In this document: piece by piece, positions 32,305 to 42,779 of the stretch
Layout: every line of letters starts with the position of its first letter
How positions within the stretch are numbered: position 1 is the first letter of the stretch
From: Lunularia cruciata
Lineage: Eukaryota > Streptophyta > Marchantiopsida > Lunulariales > Lunulariaceae
Reading direction: 5' to 3'
NCBI GenBank assembly: GCA_948567375.1
Contig: OX419761.1
Location: 39,656,243-39,720,242, forward strand
Length of the DNA: 64,000 nucleotides
Program-made: the position numbers and the translations under genes
Notes under the pieces: generated by a model
What the model saw: only the letters and a program-made list of their open reading frames with translations
Told to the model about the DNA's origin: nothing
Database searches by the model: none

Positions 32305-34296
32305 GTCAGTACGTCTTCCACTCCTACTACAGTTACAGAGGATACTTGGGAGCCAGATCTTGGACCCAAGCTTACTGGAGAGGAAAGACGGAGGGTTTGG
32401 AGGTTCTTGAGGAGTCACACGAGTTGTTTTGCCTTCAGTATGAAGGATTCGGGTGCTCTGAAGGGACCTGGTATACGGATTGAGCTGACTAGCGACACAC
32501 CTGTTTTCCGACGTCCTTATCGATATAGTGAGATGGAGAGGACATTGATTCAGAGCCGGAGTAGTGACCTTTTTGAGGCTGGTTTGGTGGAGATTTCACA
32601 TGGAGAGTATGCATCAGCGACAGTGATGCCAGCCAAGAAGGATATGCATGGCAACTATACAGATAGGCGGATGTGTGGAGATTACCGTCCTATCAACCGA
32701 CAGACCAGGGCTGATCGGTATGCCATGCCTACACCGGAGGAGATTTTTGATGCGATTGGGCATGCAAAGGTCTTTAGTACTTTGGATCTTCGAGCGGGAT
32801 ATCATCAGTTGCCGATCAAGGAGGAGGATAAGTCCAAGACAGCATTTTGGGCTATTGATCCTCACGGCAAGGATGTGTTATATCAGTGGAGATTCTTACC
32901 ATTTGGGTTGAAGAATGCTCCTGCTGAGTTCCAGAGGGTCATGGATAGGATCCTAGCTGGACTGGATTTTGCTCGGTGCTATATTGATGACATTTTGGTG
33001 TATAGCACTACTGTGGAGGAGCATGAGAGACAGTTGTTGGAGGTGTTTGAGAGGTTGAGATCTCATGGACTCAAATTACATCCTGGGAAGTGTAGGTTCT
33101 TCCATGAGCAGGTTGAGTATTTGGGTCACACTATCTACCCCGGAGGACTTGGTGTTCAGCAGACCAAGGTGGAGGCTATTGCACGTATTCCTCGGCCTAC
33201 GGATGTGAGCAGAGTGCAAGCATTCCTTGGGTTGGCAAACTTCTATCGCCGCTATGTTAGAGGATTTAGTGCCATTGCCAAGGCCTTGACGAAGCTGACC
33301 AAGCTTACACAGGAGTGGTGTTGGAGAGATGAGCAGGAGAGAGCTTTTGTAGAGCTCAAGGAGAGGTTGACATCTGCTCCTATTTTGAGGAGACCGATCA
33401 GGGGACGACCATTTCAGGTTCACACTGATTGGAGTATGTTGGGGCTTGGAGCGGTGCTCACCCAGCATGATGATGAGGAGAAGGAGTTTGTGGTGGCCTA
33501 TGCTAGTCGCTCCAACAATTCAGCGGAGGCGAAGTATAGTTCATATGAGGGAGAGTGCTTGGCAGTAGTTTGGGCAGTAGCACATTTCCGATGTTACCTA
33601 TTTGGTAACCCCTTCACTCTCATCACTGATCATCAGCCGCTGAAGTGGTTGATGGAGTCCGACAAGCTTTCAGGGAAGCTTGCACGATGGGCTCTGATTT
33701 TACAGGAGTATGATTTCACGGTTGTTCACAGACCTGGAGTGGTGAACCGTGATGCAGATGGGTTGAGTAGAAACCCATGTCCCAGCCAGCAGGATCAGAC
33801 CGGAGCACGTTGGCATGGTGAGACAGATGAGGAGATGGTGCCAGGTTGGCATGCATCAGCCTTTCTGTGTATATTTGTAGAGACTTTGGTGGTATCTCTC
33901 TCAGCGCATACAGGAGGAGTTATTGAGGTCACAGATCCAGAGAGTGAAGATATTGGTACAGTTCAGCGAGACATTCATGATGATGTCTTAGTGATGGACT
34001 ATCTTCGCACTGGTGTTGTGGGTGGCATAGTTGGGGCCAAGGAGAGAGACCGTGTTCTTCAGCGAGCCAGACGGTTCAGATTGGAGGGTAGACACCTTTT
34101 GCGTGTATGGGAGGATGGTAGAGTGCGAGTAGTACCACTTCCATCACAGAGACCACAGTTGGTCCGTCATGCTCATGAGGAGCTAGGACATTTTGGAGTA
34201 AAGCGTACATATAGCTTACTCCAGAGTCATTATTGGTGGCGCGGTATGCAGACCGAGGTACAGCAGTTTGTTGCCAGATGTGTGGTTTGTGACTGA
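32299..34296 (+). CDS. RT, RNase H and integrase zinc domain of element G
   Basis: 665 codons in the same frame as the methyltransferase, separated from it only by UAG. RT: entry FAFSMKDSGAL, MCGDYRPINRQT, FSTLDLRAGYHQL, FLPFGLKNAPAEFQ and the YIDD active site at 32980-32991, all intact. RNase H: first Asp in FQVHTDWSMLGLGAVL, Glu in YEGECLAVVWAV, Asp in LITDHQPL, and RDADGLSR. Integrase HHCC zinc site: HAHEELGHFG then CVVCD. A TGA at 34294-34296 then interrupts the integrase linker; the expected codon is probably CGA, changed by C-to-T at a CpG. The enzyme would copy element RNA into DNA inside virus-like particles. There is no start codon of its own at a sensible place. Confidence 0.9.
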   Translation, partial: QPVSTSSTPTTVTEDTWEPDLGPKLTGEERRRVWRFLRSHTSCFAFSMKDSGALKGPGIRIELTSDTPVFRRPYRYSEMERTLIQSRSSDLFEAGLVEISHGEYASATVMPAKKDMHGNYTDRRMCGDYRPINRQTRADRYAMPTPEEIFDAIGHAKVFSTLDLRAGYHQLPIKEEDKSKTAFWAIDPHGKDVLYQWRFLPFGLKNAPAEFQRVMDRILAGLDFARCYIDDILVYSTTVEEHERQLLEVFERLRSHGLKLHPGKCRFFHEQVEYLGHTIYPGGLGVQQTKVEAIARIPRPTDVSRVQAFLGLANFYRRYVRGFSAIAKALTKLTKLTQEWCWRDEQERAFVELKERLTSAPILRRPIRGRPFQVHTDWSMLGLGAVLTQHDDEEKEFVVAYASRSNNSAEAKYSSYEGECLAVVWAVAHFRCYLFGNPFTLITDHQPLKWLMESDKLSGKLARWALILQEYDFTVVHRPGVVNRDADGLSRNPCPSQQDQTGARWHGETDEEMVPGWHASAFLCIFVETLVVSLSAHTGGVIEVTDPESEDIGTVQRDIHDDVLVMDYLRTGVVGGIVGAKERDRVLQRARRFRLEGRHLLRVWEDGRVRVVPLPSQRPQLVRHAHEELGHFGVKRTYSLLQSHYWWRGMQTEVQQFVARCVVCD

Positions 34297-35412
34297 GTTA
34301 GAGCATCATTCAATGCTCCTACGCCACAGTTACACCCATTACCTATCATGGGATTGGGTTACCGTTGGAGTTTGGACTTCGCCGGACCTTTACCGCTGAC
34401 TGTGAGACATCATCGGTATGTTTTGGTGATGGTGGAGCACTTCTCCAAGTGGATTGAGTTGGTGGCACTTCCTGACAAGTCTAGTGAAGGGACAGCTTAC
34501 TTGTTCCTGGATCGAGTTCTTAGTCATTTTGGTGCACCAGCTGAGGTTTTGACTGATCAGGGTACAGAGTTCTTGGGAGAGTTTCAGGTCTTGTGTGACA
34601 AGGCTTTGATTGATCATCGTACTACATCCCGAGATCACCCTGAGGCAGATGGCTTAGCAGAGAGAGTGGTTCAGACGGTGAAGAGAGGATTGCGAAAGTA
34701 TGGTTTGCAGAGAGGCCACTTGGGAGATTGGGATCTCCAGTTACCTTGGTTGGCCATGGGCTATCGGTTCAGCCGGCAAGCCTCCTTAGCATCCTTCTCT
34801 CCATACTTTCTACTCTATGGACGAGATCCAGATTTACCTGCAACCATTCGTCGAGATGCTATTGTAGTTTTGGACTTGGATGACCCCGATGTATGGATGA
34901 GCGCATGTTCTCAACGGGTAGAGATCTTTCGGAGAGTGATGCCGATGGCCTTTGAGAACTTGGCGATTGCTCAGCATAGAGATACTTTACACTATGCTAC
35001 CATTCGAGGAGGAGGTTATAGACCCTCGATCCGTCAATTTCATCCAGGCGACTATGTATATCTACAGCAGACAGCACCAACGACACTTGATGTTTCTACA
35101 GGCCGCACTATCTTGAGAGTGCGTGAGGTTTTGCCATCTGGAGTCCTTGTGTTAGAAGGACGTGATGGTGTTGTTTGGAAGGATCATGTGCACAATTGTG
35201 CGCCATGCCACCTTCCAAACATTGATGGTACTATGGACCCAAGCTTGGCACTTGTACGTGCAGGCTTGAGGTGTATGTTATGTGGCTCTTCTGGTGGAGC
35301 TGCTACTATGTTAGTGTGTGATAGCTGTTCGAGAGGATGGCATATGGCATGTATGACTCCTCCCCTCACGGTGGTTCCTCAGGGACAGTGGTTATGTCCT
35401 AGATGTACTTGA
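34297..35412 (+). CDS. Integrase core and C-terminal PHD finger of element G
   Basis: Continues in frame after the TGA to a stop at 35410-35412. The integrase core has the first Asp in RWSLDFAGPLPL, the second in EVLTDQGTEF and the Glu region in DGLAERVVQTV: a complete DDE triad. FHPGDYVYLQQ begins the C-terminal SH3-like part. The last 46 residues (35272-35409) form a C4HC3 PHD finger: CX2C, X11, CX2C, X4, HX2C, X14, CX2C, with the typical Trp two residues before the last pair (QWLCPRC). PHD fingers commonly read histone H3 tails, so this module could direct integration as chromodomains do in chromoviruses; that role is inference. No chromodomain is present. Confidence 0.9.
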   Translation, partial: VRASFNAPTPQLHPLPIMGLGYRWSLDFAGPLPLTVRHHRYVLVMVEHFSKWIELVALPDKSSEGTAYLFLDRVLSHFGAPAEVLTDQGTEFLGEFQVLCDKALIDHRTTSRDHPEADGLAERVVQTVKRGLRKYGLQRGHLGDWDLQLPWLAMGYRFSRQASLASFSPYFLLYGRDPDLPATIRRDAIVVLDLDDPDVWMSACSQRVEIFRRVMPMAFENLAIAQHRDTLHYATIRGGGYRPSIRQFHPGDYVYLQQTAPTTLDVSTGRTILRVREVLPSGVLVLEGRDGVVWKDHVHNCAPCHLPNIDGTMDPSLALVRAGLRCMLCGSSGGAATMLVCDSCSRGWHMACMTPPLTVVPQGQWLCPRCT

Positions 35413-35580
35413 CCTATAGCTAGTTCATTCTTTATATGGTATAGATTGCAGACAGGCGACTAACGATGGGGCTCCATAGCACCCGGCCTCCTGATCTTTG
35501 CCCATTAGAGGGTATACCATATACTTAGAGTAGATGGCTATCTGGAGTTAGAGGGACCTAACCGCCAGCTAGGGGGGCGA
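35413..35580 (+). other. 3' untranslated part and polypurine tract of element G
   Basis: About 170 bp with no open frame. It ends in AGGGGGGCGA (35571-35580), a good polypurine tract, directly against the T segment. This places the retroviral 3' LTR start at about 35581. Confidence 0.65.
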
Positions 35581-36243
35581 TTGTGGCACTTTAGAGTCTA
35601 TGTATGACTTATGTGTGAGTTGTGCTTTTATAGTGTATGATGTTGACAGCGATGTATGTTGTGTAGCGATGTATATACGCACGACAGCTGTCACGCCATT
35701 TGTAGTTCCGCATCTAGATGCTCGGACACTGAAGTTCTAGTGATGGTAGTTAGAGTTATTCTAGCTGTTTCTCAGGGACTACTTTCCGATGGTTAGATTT
35801 TGTGTTCGGGGTACTGACTTCACGGTGGGGCCCACCGTCACTTTGCACCGTTTGCACCGTCGAGTGTGCCGTCAGCGGGACCGTTAGGGTTTCAGGGCTA
35901 GCTCGAGTCCAGGGGGTATAGTTTCGAAGTGAGCTCCAGAGAGCTCACTTCTCTGATGTTGAGCCTTCGAGTTCCTGGCTATGGTGGACAGAGGCCGGCG
36001 AGCGTCACTTGGATTCTCTATGCTTGAGTGGGTGTGGCTTGACTGTAATCAGTGCCCAGTTGTTGGCAGTTTATAGAGTGACAGATCAAGTACTGATCTG
36101 AGTTGAGTTGAGTTGAAAGTGTTAAGCAATCTGATTATTGTGGCACTTTAGAGTCTATGTATGACTTATGTGTGAGTTGTGCTTTTATAGTGTATGATGT
36201 TGACAGCGATGTATGTTGTGTAGCGATGTATATACGCACGACA
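35581..36243 (+). repeat. 3' LTR region of element G: T segment, LTR body, second T segment
   Basis: T (35581-35686, 106 bp), GC, LTR body (35689-36137, 449 bp), T again (36138-36243). The two T copies look identical by eye. At the T-to-body junction lies a perfect 10-bp palindrome, GACAGCTGTC (35683-35692). PPT adjacency argues that the real LTR is T+GC+body. The insertion ends (TATCACG left, CACGACA right, next to the AGGC duplication) show that integration used the T/body junction instead. Confidence 0.8.
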
Positions 36244-37209
36244 AGGCGGCTCAAAATCTCCTACTAGGATTCCTTGTTTCCTTGATCATTCTGCTCCACA
36301 AACTCCATATGGGTGACTCGTCAAGGTCACCTGTTCTTGAGCGGACATTCAATAATGTGATGTCCAATTTGGTGACAATAGAAAAAACCACCATTTTATC
36401 ACAATTTTTCTCTATCTATAGTGCCAAGTGGTCTTTGTTGAATGACATCAATCTCCATTAATGTTGGCTCTTCCACCTGTGTGTAGTGTATGGGTAGGTT
36501 CTGTGGAGTTTGAGGTTGAGACAAAATTGTTGCAACCAAGGAATCAAAGTGTATAGCTTCCTCCAAGTGTTGTGGCTCTCGCATAGTTACCTCTTATTTG
36601 GTTTGTGACTTCAACCCCCTCACAAATTGACCCAGAGCTTCACTTTCCAATATATTTAGAATTTGCATGATGGTGTTCTAGAATTGTGTGATGTAACTTC
36701 TTATAGAGCCAATCTGCTTCAAATCCACCAACCTATCTCGTGCAACTCATGTGGCATTTATAGCTTGGAATAGACCAATTATTGCACTCTTGAATTCTAC
36801 CCATGTCAAGATGAGTGCAACAATTTGCCATTCAACTTACTCCATTTGGAATTACCACCATAGCTTTGGTACTCCATCCAATTATCTCAAAGCCAAGAGA
36901 ATCTATTTTCATTCATCTTGAAGATTGGTAGCTTTGAAATAACATTTGTAGTAAAACAAAAAATTCTCCATTGCATTGAGGAGATTCTTGTCTTTGAAAT
37001 CCTTGGGTTTTGGAATTGGATTTGGTCTTCTTCTTCTCAAATTGGTACTCTCTCTACATGCTCTTGTTGTTGATGATCTTGTTCATCTAAAAATCAAGTA
37101 AGGTGCTTGATTTGTTGTTGCATAGCAATGATAACCTTGAGTATTTCTGCCATGCTTATTACTTTATTACACCACCTGCAATTTATCTAATTTATTAACA
37201 CATAGATGA
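36244..37209 (-). pseudogene. Gag of chromovirus F, distal part
   Basis: F sequence resuming after G. On the minus strand it has the Gag helical region and the knuckle-proximal LMEIDVIQQRPLGTIDREKL (36460-36399). The zinc knuckle near 36330-36390 is degraded. It ends at 37209 in leader sequence (ACACATAGATG) that continues after H at 42780. Confidence 0.75.
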
Positions 37210-37642
37210 TGTAAAAGATCCAAGATTGAGGAGAGAAATAAGAGAATGGAAGATCACATTGGGACACTTGAATAGGAGAAACTCCAAATGTCTAGCATGA
37301 GCTTTAGCTTTGGTATTTATATGGAGCATATATATACAAGGCTCTTGAGAAGCTTCTCAAGAAGCTTCCTTGAGCCGCTTTCTTGGAATGCAAGCCAAGT
37401 GAAACAAGAAGTTTCTCAAGAAGCTTCCTTCTAGAAGCCATCTACTTGGCATGCAAGCCATGCTAGTTAGAAGCTTTTAGAAATTTCCTTCTAGAAGCTA
37501 CCTACTTGAGGTGCAAGTTAAGCTAGTTAGGAAGCTTCCCAAGAAACTTCTTAGATACTTTTGGAATATTTTAGGCTAATTTGGCCTATTTGCTACTTTG
37601 TTAGCCCTAAATAACTTCGTCACTAAACTCCATATTGTTACA
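37210..37642 (-). repeat. 3' LTR of chromovirus H
   Basis: 433 bp, TGTAAAAGATCC to ATATTGTTACA on the plus strand. Contains AAGCTT-rich arrays, partly decayed (for example TTTTGGAATATTTT near 37560). Follows the family pattern exactly at its junction with integrase-chromodomain sequence at 37643. Confidence 0.88.
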
Positions 37643-40600
37643 TATTCCCCCATCGCTAGTTGGTGACATCTTTGTTGCCATTGAAGCTTCAAACTCATGG
37701 ATGACCATTTGTGTATTTTGGAGATGAGAAAGAAGTTCCTATGTGGCATCATGGAAAGGATACCCTTTCCAAAGGACCTTGTACTTTGTATATTGTCAGC
37801 AACCTTATTGAATGTAGCAAAGTGCAAGGATATAATAAACTTCATACTTCTCATGATCATTGATAGGGATGGGAAGAGGAGGAGGTTGAACACCAAGGAA
37901 AAAGAAGATGGATTAGGAAAAAAAAGGTTTCAACTTGGGAATGTGAAAGATAGGATGGATACGCATATGACAAGGCAAAGAAAGTCAATAAGCAACAAGA
38001 GAAATGATTTGGGTGACATCAAAGGGTTCTATCCAATTAAGGGTAACTTTATGGACTTGGGTATCAAGTGGGAGGGGTAGGTTACTAGAGAAGAGCATGA
38101 CCTTATCACCGACTTGAAAGGTGAGATCATGACGATGGAGGTCTGCATATTATTTTTGATGATTTTGAGCAACAAGGAGATGAGATTTTGCTTGTTTGAG
38201 GGATTGGAATATGGTGGTCAAGAAGGTGGAAGTATGAGGGACATCAGATGGAGGAGGAGCAAGAAAAGATTCTAGAACAAGTGGATCTTTGCCAAAATTG
38301 AGGAAGAAAGGAGAGAATCCGGTGGTTGCCTATTTGGAATTGTTATATGCAAACTCTACAGCTGCAAGACATTCATCTTAATGGGTATGGTGAACATTGA
38401 CGAAGGCATGAAGCATATCTTCCAAGGTGCAATTTGCATGTTTAGTTTGTCCATCAATTTGAGGATGTTAGACCATGGACAAAGCAAGCTTGGTGTTGAG
38501 TATTTGGAAGAAGGCTTGCCAAAAAATTTCAATGAATCTAGGATCACGGTCAGAGATGAGTACACAAAGCATCCCATGATACTTGAAGATAATGTCAAAG
38601 TAGATATGCTCCAATGTTGGAGCATCCACGGTATCAAAGGTTAGTGCTAAATATATTTGCTTACTAAGCTTATCCACAAACACCACTATCATTGTGTGAC
38701 TTTGCTTTATCTTGGGTAAGGATTTAATGAGATCCAGGCTCACATGTTCCCATCATGCAGATGGAATAGGGAGTGGTTAAAGGAGTCCACTTGGTTTTTG
38801 GTTATTAGCCTTGTTACATTGGCATCTCTCACATGATTGGACAAACTCTTGAACATCTTGTGCCATGTTGGGCCACCACTATTGGTGTTAGAGGGTACCC
38901 AAGGTCTTGTCCGCACCCATGTGACCAGCATTTGGTAAGTCATGGGTTTCTTGGAGGCGCACAAGTCAGCGATCACCCTTGGTTGGAACATATATCCAAT
39001 CCTCACGGAATAGAAGGCCTTCCCTAAAGAAGAAGGTGTTGTACTCTTTGTCACATGTTTCAAGACAACCTTGTACCATTTGAAAGAAGGGATCTTGTTT
39101 TAAAGCTAACCCAAACTCATTTTGGACCTTGGAGTTGATTGACACCATCATAATTATTGCCACAATGAGGAGAAGAGACTTCAAATCAGGTCATCTTGAT
39201 AGGGCATCACGGTTGAAATGGAACTAACCTGGTTTGTACTCAAGTTTGATGTCAATTGGAGTTGCTCCTCCTATCAATGATGGTGACTCTTCATGTGTTC
39301 CAAATATAATGACTGCAACAAGGGTTTGGGATCAATATGCATGATCACCTATTTTTCCAAAAGATAATGTCTCCATACCTTGGTGGAATATACCATTGCT
39401 AGATGCTCTTGATCTTGTGTAAAGTAATTCTTTTATATGGTTTTTAATGGGTGAGATACAAAGGCAATGGGATGCAACCCCTTTGGGAATTCTTGTTCCA
39501 ATACAACTCCAATGGCAAAGTTAGATGTAATGAAGTCAACCACATAAGGTAGTTGAGGATCATATGTTTGAAGAATGGGTCTTGAAGACATCATATATTT
39601 CAGCTTTTGGAATGCTTCTTCATGCTTAGCGGTCCATTGAAAGCTTGATTTTTTCTCCAAGAGGTTGGTCAATGGTGCTGCCACGTGCACATCTTAGTGG
39701 ATGAACCGTTAGTAAAAACTTGTCAATCCATTAAATGCTTGCACCTTTGCGGCATCCTTTGGAGTAGGCCAATCAATAGTGATCTTGATTTTCTTCCCTT
39801 TTGATGAGATCTTGTGACCCAAGAAGGTCACTTTCTTTTACCAAAAGGCACACTTTAACTTCTTGCAATAAAACTTCCATTGACATAATCATCTTAGGAT
39901 TTCCTGCAAATGATTTACATGTTTTGGCTATGTCTTGCTATAGATTAAAATTTCTTCCAAGAACACCACCATATATCAATCTAGTAGTCCATCCAACACC
40001 CAATGCATCTGATCCATGAAGACTTCTGGAGCATTACTGAGCCCAAAAGGTAGAACTCTCTATTCAAAATGCCCATACCTTGTGCAAAAGGCAGTCTTTT
40101 GCACATCCTCCTTATCAATGAGGATTTGCCAATAGCCGCTACAAAGAGCCAACTTGGAGAAGTACCGTGTTCCACTCAATCGATCAAGCAAGTCATCAAT
40201 TCAAGGCAAGGGATATGCATTCTTCACCATTTGTTTACTGAGCCCATGATAATCAATATAGAAATGAAGTCCTCCATCCTTCTTTGGAACAAATAGTACT
40301 GGTGCTCCCCAAGGAGATGTACTATGTAGTATGAAATCCTTCTCCAACAACTCCATAAGTATTGTTCGCAACTCCTCCAACTCCTTTGGTGAGAGTCAAT
40401 AGATTGGTCTACTCATTGGATTATTCCTTGGCAATAACTCAATCTTGAAGGGCATACCACAATTGGAGGGTAATCCCTTTGGCAGATCATCCAGAAACAC
40501 ATCCTCAAACTCTTGAACTATTTGATCAACCATTGCTTGATGAGGCTCCCGACCCCCCTTGGATTCTCCTTGTACAATCGATTTGATCCATGCCACAAAA

Positions 40601-42170
40601 ATAAACTTATCTACCTCCAAAACTTGCTCTATAGCTAATTCACTAACAAACTTCCCATCTATGGACTCATCTTCCTCCAAGCTTGCTCTATGGCTACTTT
40701 CTTGACAAAATTCCCATCTTGGACTTATTCTCCTTCAAAGCTTGCTCTATAGATACTTTCTTGATAAACTTCACATCTTGGGACTGACTATTCTTAGGTG
40801 CCTCACTCAAAGGTGCCAGAATATCTAATAGGAAATTCCTACCTTGGCATTGTACTTGAATTTGTTGTTGGTTCCAATCAAATTGAACGTTCAAGCCAAG
40901 GCAAACCCAAAATGACATCATAGTGTAGAGGTACCACTACAAACCTCATACACTCCATATTACTCCTTCCCAATCTTGAAGGTAACAAGATGTGAGGTAC
41001 AAAATGCAAAACACTTTCTACCATTCACCATCATCAATCTACTTCCAATTATTGGTTTGATAGGAATACTCAATTCCTTCGCTAATTGCATAGACATGCA
41101 ATCCTCTAAACTTCTAGAATCAACCCAAATCTTACAATTGTGATCATATATCATGCAAGGCAAACTTGCATAGATCTAGCCTTCAATCCCATTGGAACCA
41201 AGTTCCTAGTATGCAGCTCAAAATCTCCTACTAGGATTCTTCATTTTCTTAATCATGCCACTCCACAACTTCCATTTGGGCAATTTGTCAAGATTGTACA
41301 TTCTTGAGTGGGCATTCAATAATGCAATGTCCAATCTGACAACAATAAAAGCAACACCATTTTGCCACAATCTTTCCCGATTTGTTGTATCAAGTGGCCT
41401 TTGTTGGATGGCATCAATCTCCATGGATGTCAACTCCTCCACACGTGTGTAATGTGCTAGTTGGTTTTATGAAGATCAAGGACAAGTCCAAGTTTAGGAC
41501 AAGTTGTTGCAACCAAGGAATCAAAGCACTCTCCAAGTTGCATGGCTTCTTCCAAGTATTTTGGCTCTTGCATAGTCACTTATAATTTAGTTTGTGACTT
41601 CAACTCCCTCACAAATCAATCTAGAGCTTCACTATCTATTATATGTAGAATTTGCATAATGGTGTTTTGGAATTACATGATGTAACTTCTTATAGAACAA
41701 ATCTGCTTTAACTTTGCAAACTTATCTTGTGTAGCTTATGCGGTATTTATTGCTTGGAATTGCTAACTATTGCACCCTTGAATTCTTCCCATGTTAGGAT
41801 TGGTGCAAAAAACTGCCTTTCAGCTCACTCTACTTGAAATCTCCACCATAGCTTTGCTACTCCGTCCAATTGGCATGAAACTAAGAGAATTTATTTCTAT
41901 TCATCTTGAAGATTTGTAACCTCAAAATAACGTTCACACTCAAATAAAAAATTCTCCATTGCACTTGAGAGATTTTTGCCATCAAATACCTTGGGTTTTG
42001 GAAATTGAATTTGGTCTTCTCCTTCTTGAAATGGTTCTTTCTCTATGTGCTCTTGTTGTTGTTAGTCTCATTCATCCAACCATTGAGTAAGGTGCTTGAT
42101 TTGTTGCTACATAGCAATGATAACTTCAAGCATTGCCGCCATGGCTACTACTCTATCACATTACCTCTAA
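37643..42170 (-). pseudogene. Gag-Pol of chromovirus H, multiply broken
   Basis: Minus strand, from right to left. Gag has PMEIDAIQ-type sequence and an intact CCHC knuckle, CFYCCQIGHCIIEC (about 41368-41327). Protease has KIWVDSRSLEDCMSMQLAKE and SRLMMVNGRK (41163-40960). Next come the repeat linker (about 40790-40600), RT (about 40480-39700), RNase H (VVDFITSNFAIGVVLEQE, about 39550) and integrase (39060-38356, with MSLDLIKSLPKIKQSH). The chromodomain is frameshifted near 37870-37730. No domain is continuously open. Confidence 0.82.
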
Positions 42171-42329
42171 TTTTTTTAATTTACTAACACATAGATGCAA
42201 CATGTCCACCATTCTTTATAAGTTATGACCGGAAGTACCAAGGGTTCCTTGAACAAGGTGATTGTATTTAGAAAATTTTGCCCAAAACATGAGGTGATGA
42301 ATTATGTGAGGATGATGTAATGAATTCTT

Positions 42330-42341
42330 GCTTTGATACCA
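42330..42341 (-). other. Primer-binding site of chromovirus H (initiator Met tRNA)
   Basis: Minus-strand TGGTATCAAAGC one base inside the 5' LTR. F has the equivalent, TGGTATCGGAGT, at 42998-42987. Confidence 0.8.
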
Positions 42342-42342
42342 A

Positions 42343-42779
42343 TGTAAAAGACCCAAGACCAATGAGAGAAATAGGAAAATGGAAGATCACATTGGGACAT
42401 TTGAATGAGGGAAACCCCGAATGCCTAGCATGAGCTTTGGCTTTGGTATTTATAGGGAGCATACAAGGCTCTTAAGAAACTTCTCAAGAAGTTTCCTTGA
42501 GTCACTTTCTTGGAATGCAAGCCAAGTTAATCAAGAAGGTTCTCAAGAAGCTTCCTTCTAGAAGCCATCTACTTAGCGTGCAAGCTAAGCTAGTTGGAAG
42601 CTTCTAGAAGCTTCTAAAAGCTTCCTTCTAGAAGCTACCTACTTAGGGTGTAAGCTAAGCTAGTCGGGAAGCTTCCCAAGAAGCTTCTTAGATAATTTTG
42701 GAATATTATAGGCTAATTTGACCTATTTGTTACTTTATTAGCCCTAACTAACTTCATTGCTAAACTTCATATTGTTCCA
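42343..42779 (-). repeat. 5' LTR of chromovirus H with heat-shock-element-like arrays
   Basis: 437 bp. GAAGCTTCTAGAAGCTTC at 42597-42614 is a perfect four-unit GAA/TTC array, extended by TAAAAGCTTCC. A minus-strand TATAAATA box is at 42454-42447, downstream of the arrays in the direction of transcription. Confidence 0.88.

Larger units (their letters stand above)
26298..36243 (+). mobile_element. Element G: Ty3/gypsy retrotransposon with a captured DNA methyltransferase and a PHD finger
   Basis: A 9.9-kb plus-strand element inserted in F's gag. The 4-bp sequence AGGC lies at 26294-26297 and again at 36244-36247, and F sequence resumes exactly. Order: LTR body, 1.55-kb leader, Gag, protease, C5-DNA methyltransferase, RT, RNase H, integrase, PHD finger, PPT, LTR. 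Base composition is more GC-rich and CpG-rich than the neighbours. LTR bodies differ at about eight or nine of 449 positions, mostly C/T or G/A, so it is moderately young. The ends are permuted (see findings). This copy is broken by one frameshift and one or two stops. Confidence 0.92.
37210..42779 (-). mobile_element. Chromovirus H (same family as A and F), nested in F's leader
   Basis: 5,570 bp with LTRs at 37210-37642 and 42343-42779. All internal domains are in the family order on the minus strand. It sits in the leader of F, 220 bp from F's LTR: F's leader is cut at ACACATAGATG and resumes at ACAACACG after 42780. The flanking 5-mers (GATGA, AATAC) do not match well, so the target duplication is unclear. 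Confidence 0.82.

Noticed and set aside
34294..34296. UGA in G integrase as a second readthrough site.
   Set aside because: The context (UGA GUU) is not a known readthrough type, and it falls inside the integrase between zinc and core domains, where separate products make no sense. A CpG transition explains it better.
37210..37642. F and H as a tandem pair sharing one LTR.
   Set aside because: F's leader, primer site and its own LTR start reappear at 42780-43017, so H is an insertion.
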